Positions 63,753 to 64,000 of a stretch of DNA of 64,000 nucleotides are shown here, piece after piece. How positions within the stretch are numbered: position 1 is the first letter of the stretch; the number at the start of each line of letters is the position of its first letter. The position numbers and the translations under genes are program-made. Source of the DNA: Adlercreutzia sp. ZJ304 (GTDB taxonomy: Bacteria; Actinomycetota; Coriobacteriia; Coriobacteriales; Eggerthellaceae); assembly GCF_011039075.1 (NCBI RefSeq), contig NZ_JAAKEG010000012.1, positions 1 through 64,000 of the forward strand, read 5' to 3'. The notes below the pieces were generated by a model that had not been told where the DNA came from, made no database searches, and was given only the letters and a program-made list of their open reading frames with translations.

Positions 63753-64000
63753 ATGTCCAGCATAGAGAAGCAGATAGTGCGAAAGGAACTAGAGCTTGGA
63801 TTCTCCAACGTCGGCTTCTCTGCTCTTCGAGATTATCCCGAGTATCTCGAAGAAGCTCGATCGCGTTCCAACTACGAGATATTTGCAGAGGCTGACGATG
63901 CCCTGATAACTCGCCTTAGTAAAGCGAAAACGCTTAACCCTTGGGCGAAAAGCATCGTTTGCGCCACGCTAGGCTTTTCTTCGATAGACTACCCGGAGAT
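63753..64000 (+). CDS. QueG-like Fe-S reductase, N-terminal part (3' end outside window)
   Basis: The visible 82 residues (MSSIEKQIVRKELELGFSNV, GFSALRDYPEYLEEA, LNPWAKSIVCATLGF) resemble the N-terminal domain of epoxyqueuosine reductase and related double-4Fe-4S proteins, including the basic helix and the P-W-A-K-S-I-V strand. The cobalamin and cluster sites would lie beyond the window, so the exact subgroup is open. TCAGGAGATGCC precedes the ATG. Confidence 0.55.
   Translation, partial: MSSIEKQIVRKELELGFSNVGFSALRDYPEYLEEARSRSNYEIFAEADDALITRLSKAKTLNPWAKSIVCATLGFSSIDYPE

Overview
The window looks like a chromosomal segment of an anaerobic Gram-positive actinobacterium of the class Coriobacteriia, probably the Eggerthellales. 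This is inferred from gene content: a giant two-ATPase 2-hydroxyacyl-CoA dehydratase activase, desulfoferrodoxin, a TIGR03960/TIGR03936-type radical SAM pair after the rod-shape operon, a Rho with a long basic extension, and large secreted proteins with BspA-type leucine-rich and InlB-type B repeats. I cannot name the species.

Layout. (1) 1-4.8 kb is an AT-rich accessory stretch: an Rpn-type nuclease and a decayed second copy, a broken TcmP/three-Cys gene pair, a PEBP-family protein, an intact DUF1778-GNAT toxin-antitoxin pair with its operator, and an orphan gene. (2) 4.9-25.6 kb is mainly housekeeping: the activase, a GIY-YIG-like protein, rsmI, a metallopeptidase, a transaldolase-like aldolase, rho, a SppA-like protease, a MetRS-like class I synthetase with a degenerate KMSKS loop, an ABC ATPase, rpsB-tsf, murA, an LCP protein, a NifU-like protein, two small Cys-rich proteins, lgt and desulfoferrodoxin. 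(3) 25.8-28.8 kb holds a broken DUF3800 gene and two AAA/DUF4143 ATPase genes, one intact and one truncated, each with a long perfect or near-perfect palindrome touching its Shine-Dalgarno. (4) 29.1-45.6 kb is a surface-protein locus: five large secreted proteins, two paralogous single-pass membrane proteins, and intergenic regions rich in inverted repeats, parS-like sites and three consecutive inverted-repeat-bounded cassettes. (5) 45.7-62.7 kb is housekeeping again: nadK, murJ, xerD, pyrG, a DUF1846 protein and the rod operon mreB-mreC-mreD-mrdA-rodA, followed by an uncharacterised membrane protein and the radical SAM pair. (6) 62.8-64 kb has tRNA-Asp, then gene fragments (DUF3800, a zinc-ribbon transposase start), and the start of a QueG-like protein.

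Two things recur across the window. A 154-165 bp inverted-repeat element (MITE-like) occurs five times, and its interior is inverted in two copies while its arms keep one orientation. Many accessory genes are frameshifted or truncated, often beside one of these elements.

The most system-like part is the surface locus. By-eye comparison suggests that four of its secreted proteins share one beta-rich domain, and that two membrane proteins share one exposed C-terminal domain. This would fit a cell-surface assembly of several parts, but that is an inference: no sortase or pilin-specific signature is visible in the window.
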